From: an uncultured Erysipelotrichaceae bacterium
GTDB taxonomy: Bacteria; Bacillota_I; Bacilli_A; RFN20; CAG-826
DNA length: 64,000 nucleotides
NCBI GenBank assembly: GCA_902777015.1
Contig: CACYSA010000008.1
Coordinates: 1 to 64,000 of the forward strand
Reading direction: 5' to 3'
Every line of letters starts with the position of its first letter. Within the stretch, counting starts at the first letter, position 1. The position numbers and the translations under genes were made by a program. Below are positions 63,301-64,000 of this stretch, piece by piece. The notes below the pieces were generated by a model that did not search any database, was not told the origin of the DNA, and saw nothing but the letters and a program-made list of their open reading frames with translations.

Positions 63301-63340
63301 CTTTATACCGGTTAAAGAAAAGAAAGTGAAAGGAGAATAG
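60314..63340 (+). CDS. membrane-anchored, domain-permuted GH3 glycosidase 2
   Basis: A 1008-residue enzyme with the same reversed domain order as GH3-1: an N-terminal helix (about 12-33), the usual C-terminal domain first (GAVLLKNNGTLPLK near 73), a fibronectin-III-like domain (about 415-500), then the TIM barrel (HRTPVGGRNWEYFSEDP near 763, SYIKHFCMNESE near 800) with the probable nucleophile in AIITDWADQGG near 881. A C-terminal membrane helix (about 978-998) and KEKKVKGE end it. Strong AGAAGGAG site. It is paralogous to GH3-1 but has the more canonical TDW. It probably degrades glycan fragments outside the cell. Confidence 0.85.
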   Translation: MPLKIGKKMILRGASILTAAVVVGGLIVGDTLVKNNESNLNSILCPPIVHQDSLVVSRETGQKMAQQIVEEGAVLLKNNGTLPLKANNDKVNIFGWASIDWAYGANSSSCSGRVMAEDSKRESLVDIYDALTNYGIKYNADLKDMYTRYANPYVYALKDPGSVNNDAVITLHEPEISDKNYYSDALLADAEAYSDTAIVVITRNAGEDIPADRAMRKAGKNYVNESNKIYLDLSIEEEHLLKYVGETFDKVVVLVNSPAAMDLSFLNTIPGIGAALQVGFTGTHGASAIPELLYGEKNPSGHLVDTYTYDRSLSFAYRAKNAANFTGSGLSDKKFFEYIENIYVGYRWYETADATYYWEDYERTLLDEDDKETLVKGYDAVVQYPFGYGLSYTDFEYKLEDSYFTKKGEEISDVDVEGEYHIKLKVTNTGDRKGKDVAQVYLEAPYHKFQIEKSAKALVAYEKTIELEPGKSEILDIEIQISDCLSYDCYDLNNNGHTGYELDKGEYKFHLGKNSHQDIEMTNSENEKVKGVLSFEVPTTINVMKDKYTNNDVDNLFTGDDAIDGYPIDAVEDNYEPEYISRAEFPDVEEFNGTKSREASSKLKDVYFFDQAKGDAWDNATTDKFGDPVFDETVVWGKENNMRITEDGKVTALGYELGEDYDNPKWEELLEQVTVDEVTNTINKSYGTPAVNSVGKPALNEVDGPAQIKCYYQQPPRGTGYPSAVVIAQTWNKDLAEDFGLSFAMDMNSVSINGLWGWGCNLHRTPVGGRNWEYFSEDPYMSGKTLAGAVRGLLKGGRYSYIKHFCMNESEASKKEGFTFTTEQALRECYFKPFQMGIQEGGAVGIMTSFNRIGAVYSGGSEAAITGVARKEWGFKGAIITDWADQGGSYMSIDQQFRAGGDLGMNTSLNGYSGAKFSYNANATPRVQHQMKEVMHHVLFSWLRCQYLNKQYNENPDSKTKVVQTGSIESYKWYKTVLVDVNILLGGGALIFLLLAFIPVKEKKVKGE

Positions 63341-63342
63341 TT

Positions 63343-63495
63343 ATGAGTAAGAAACTTAGAAACATTATTATCTTTAGCTTAATTGGTTTAATCCTCATAG
63401 CGATTGGTATTTATTCTCTTGTCGCCTATTTGAACTATGAAGGCTATCGTAAAACCATGGAAGCTGCGATAGCAACTGTACTAATGCTTAAATAA
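63343..63495 (+). CDS. small membrane protein after GH3-2
   Basis: A 50-residue protein, basic at the start (MSKKLRN) with one membrane helix (about residues 8-29). It begins two bases after the GH3-2 stop with AAAGGAG 8 bases before the ATG, so it is a co-transcribed real gene rather than a chance frame. It may stabilise or modulate the GH3 enzyme; the other GH3 gene is also followed by a membrane protein gene. Confidence 0.65.
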   Translation: MSKKLRNIIIFSLIGLILIAIGIYSLVAYLNYEGYRKTMEAAIATVLMLK

Positions 63496-63513
63496 CTATT
63501 GCAATAGTTAAAC

Positions 63514-63542
63514 AAAACCTCCGCGATATGAACGGAGGTTTT
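63514..63542. terminator. bidirectional intrinsic terminator
   Basis: AAAACCTCCG (63514-63523) and CGGAGGTTTT (63533-63542) form a ten-base perfect stem with A and T flanks usable from both sides. It closes the GH3-2 unit and the convergent hydrolase gene. A smaller palindrome, AACTATTGCAATAGTT, precedes it. Confidence 0.85.
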
Positions 63543-63553
63543 AATTATCATTA

Positions 63554-64000
63554 TTAAGCATTAATGAAGTCAACGATGTAAGAGACTGTTAAATCTATTT
63601 GTTGCTCTCTTGAGATGGTTGCTTCACCATCACCTTTTTGAGCACCGTAATAACCATAATTAGCGTGGTTACCACCTTCAATTATTTTAGAAACATATCC
63701 ATTTGGTAAATTTACAATATTCTTTTCATATTCTTTACGGTTCATGACGCGATCTTCAGTACCATAAATAGTTAACGCTTTATATTTATTATCGATTGGT
63801 TTATTTGAATAAGACGCTAACATGATGATGCCTTCATAATCTAATTCTGTTTGGACTAAATCAATAGCAGCACATACGCCACCAAGAGAATGGCCCATTA
63901 AATAAACGTTTTCATATTGATCAATTGATTTATAAACATGGTCAGCTTTAGTTTGACTAAATAAGGCAAATCTAAGAGGTATTTTTAATAGATAAACATC
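63554..64000 (-). CDS. alpha/beta hydrolase, partial (5' end beyond the window)
   Basis: The frame is open to the window edge, so the true start is outside. The visible part has the nucleophile elbow MGHSLGG, an acid in IYGTEDRV and the histidine in IEGGNHANYG, which completes a Ser-Asp-His triad. This pattern fits the small-esterase or dienelactone-hydrolase-like group of alpha/beta hydrolases (Abhydrolase_5 type). The upstream visible residues read DVYLLKIPLRFALFSQ. The substrate is unknown. Confidence 0.75.
   Translation of the reverse strand, partial: DVYLLKIPLRFALFSQTKADHVYKSIDQYENVYLMGHSLGGVCAAIDLVQTELDYEGIIMLASYSNKPIDNKYKALTIYGTEDRVMNRKEYEKNIVNLPNGYVSKIIEGGNHANYGYYGAQKGDGEATISREQQIDLTVSYIVDFINA

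Noticed and set aside
1-64000. Mycoplasma genetic code (UGA as Trp)
   Set aside because: TGA is used as the stop for several well-bounded genes, such as the hyp-operon oxidoreductase and carbonic anhydrase, and tryptophans in these proteins are TGG.

Overview
The window is AT-rich DNA from an anaerobic, low-GC member of the Bacillota (Firmicutes), most likely an uncultured gut or rumen lineage near the Erysipelotrichia/Mollicutes branch. The evidence is the AT-rich codon use, the AGGAGG-type ribosome sites, the [FeFe]-hydrogenases, the plant-polysaccharide enzymes and the very long surface lipoproteins. TGA is used as a normal stop (for example for carbonic anhydrase and for the oxidoreductase upstream of hypA), so this is not the Mycoplasma genetic code.

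Region 1 (1-5.1 kb) is an accessory island: a small membrane protein, a large RecD/Pif1-like superfamily 1 helicase with an unassigned N-terminal half, a DNA-polymerase-beta-type nucleotidyltransferase and a Sel1/YbjQ-like protein. Region 2 (5.1-17.6 kb) handles hydrogen and redox chemistry. One operon holds a thioredoxin-like [2Fe-2S] ferredoxin, a PAS-containing sensory [FeFe]-hydrogenase, a SpoIIE/PP2C-type phosphatase and a group B-like [FeFe]-hydrogenase. A second operon holds hypB, a 971-residue FeS/FAD/NAD(P) oxidoreductase, hypA and two membrane proteins. A second hypB diverges from it. Between the two operons lie a SHOCT protein, a candidate structured RNA and an IS3-family element that sits inside the loop of an intrinsic terminator.

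Region 3 (17.6-23 kb) contains three intact AAA_14/DUF4143 ATPases, the 5' stub of a fourth, and a beta-carbonic anhydrase. Two of the ATPase genes have the same promoter layout: three copies of a gene-specific repeat at exactly 33-bp intervals placed over the promoter. An orphan copy of this layout lies next to them, and a related four-copy array lies at 47.4 kb. I consider this the most promising undescribed feature.

Region 4 (23-34.9 kb) holds a PlsC-type acyltransferase, a second SHOCT protein and a rhamnose operon (GH78 alpha-L-rhamnosidase, a RhaB-RhaD fusion, a fucose/arabinose-type isomerase, a GH2 beta-galactosidase) divergent from a DeoR-type regulator. Together these would release rhamnose and galactose from a pectin-like glycan and catabolise the rhamnose.

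Region 5 (34.9-64 kb) is mostly cell envelope and glycan work: two membrane-anchored, domain-permuted GH3 enzymes, an MBOAT/SGNH O-acylation pair, a related SGNH/LRR lipoprotein, TPM-like and lipase-like surface proteins, a polytopic GT-C-like enzyme, an FtsX-type ABC exporter, an acyl-CoA ligase with an acyltransferase-3 protein, a frameshifted S41 protease lipoprotein, an Ig-like lipoprotein and the end of an alpha/beta hydrolase. Several genes appear to be transcribed as nearly leaderless mRNAs.
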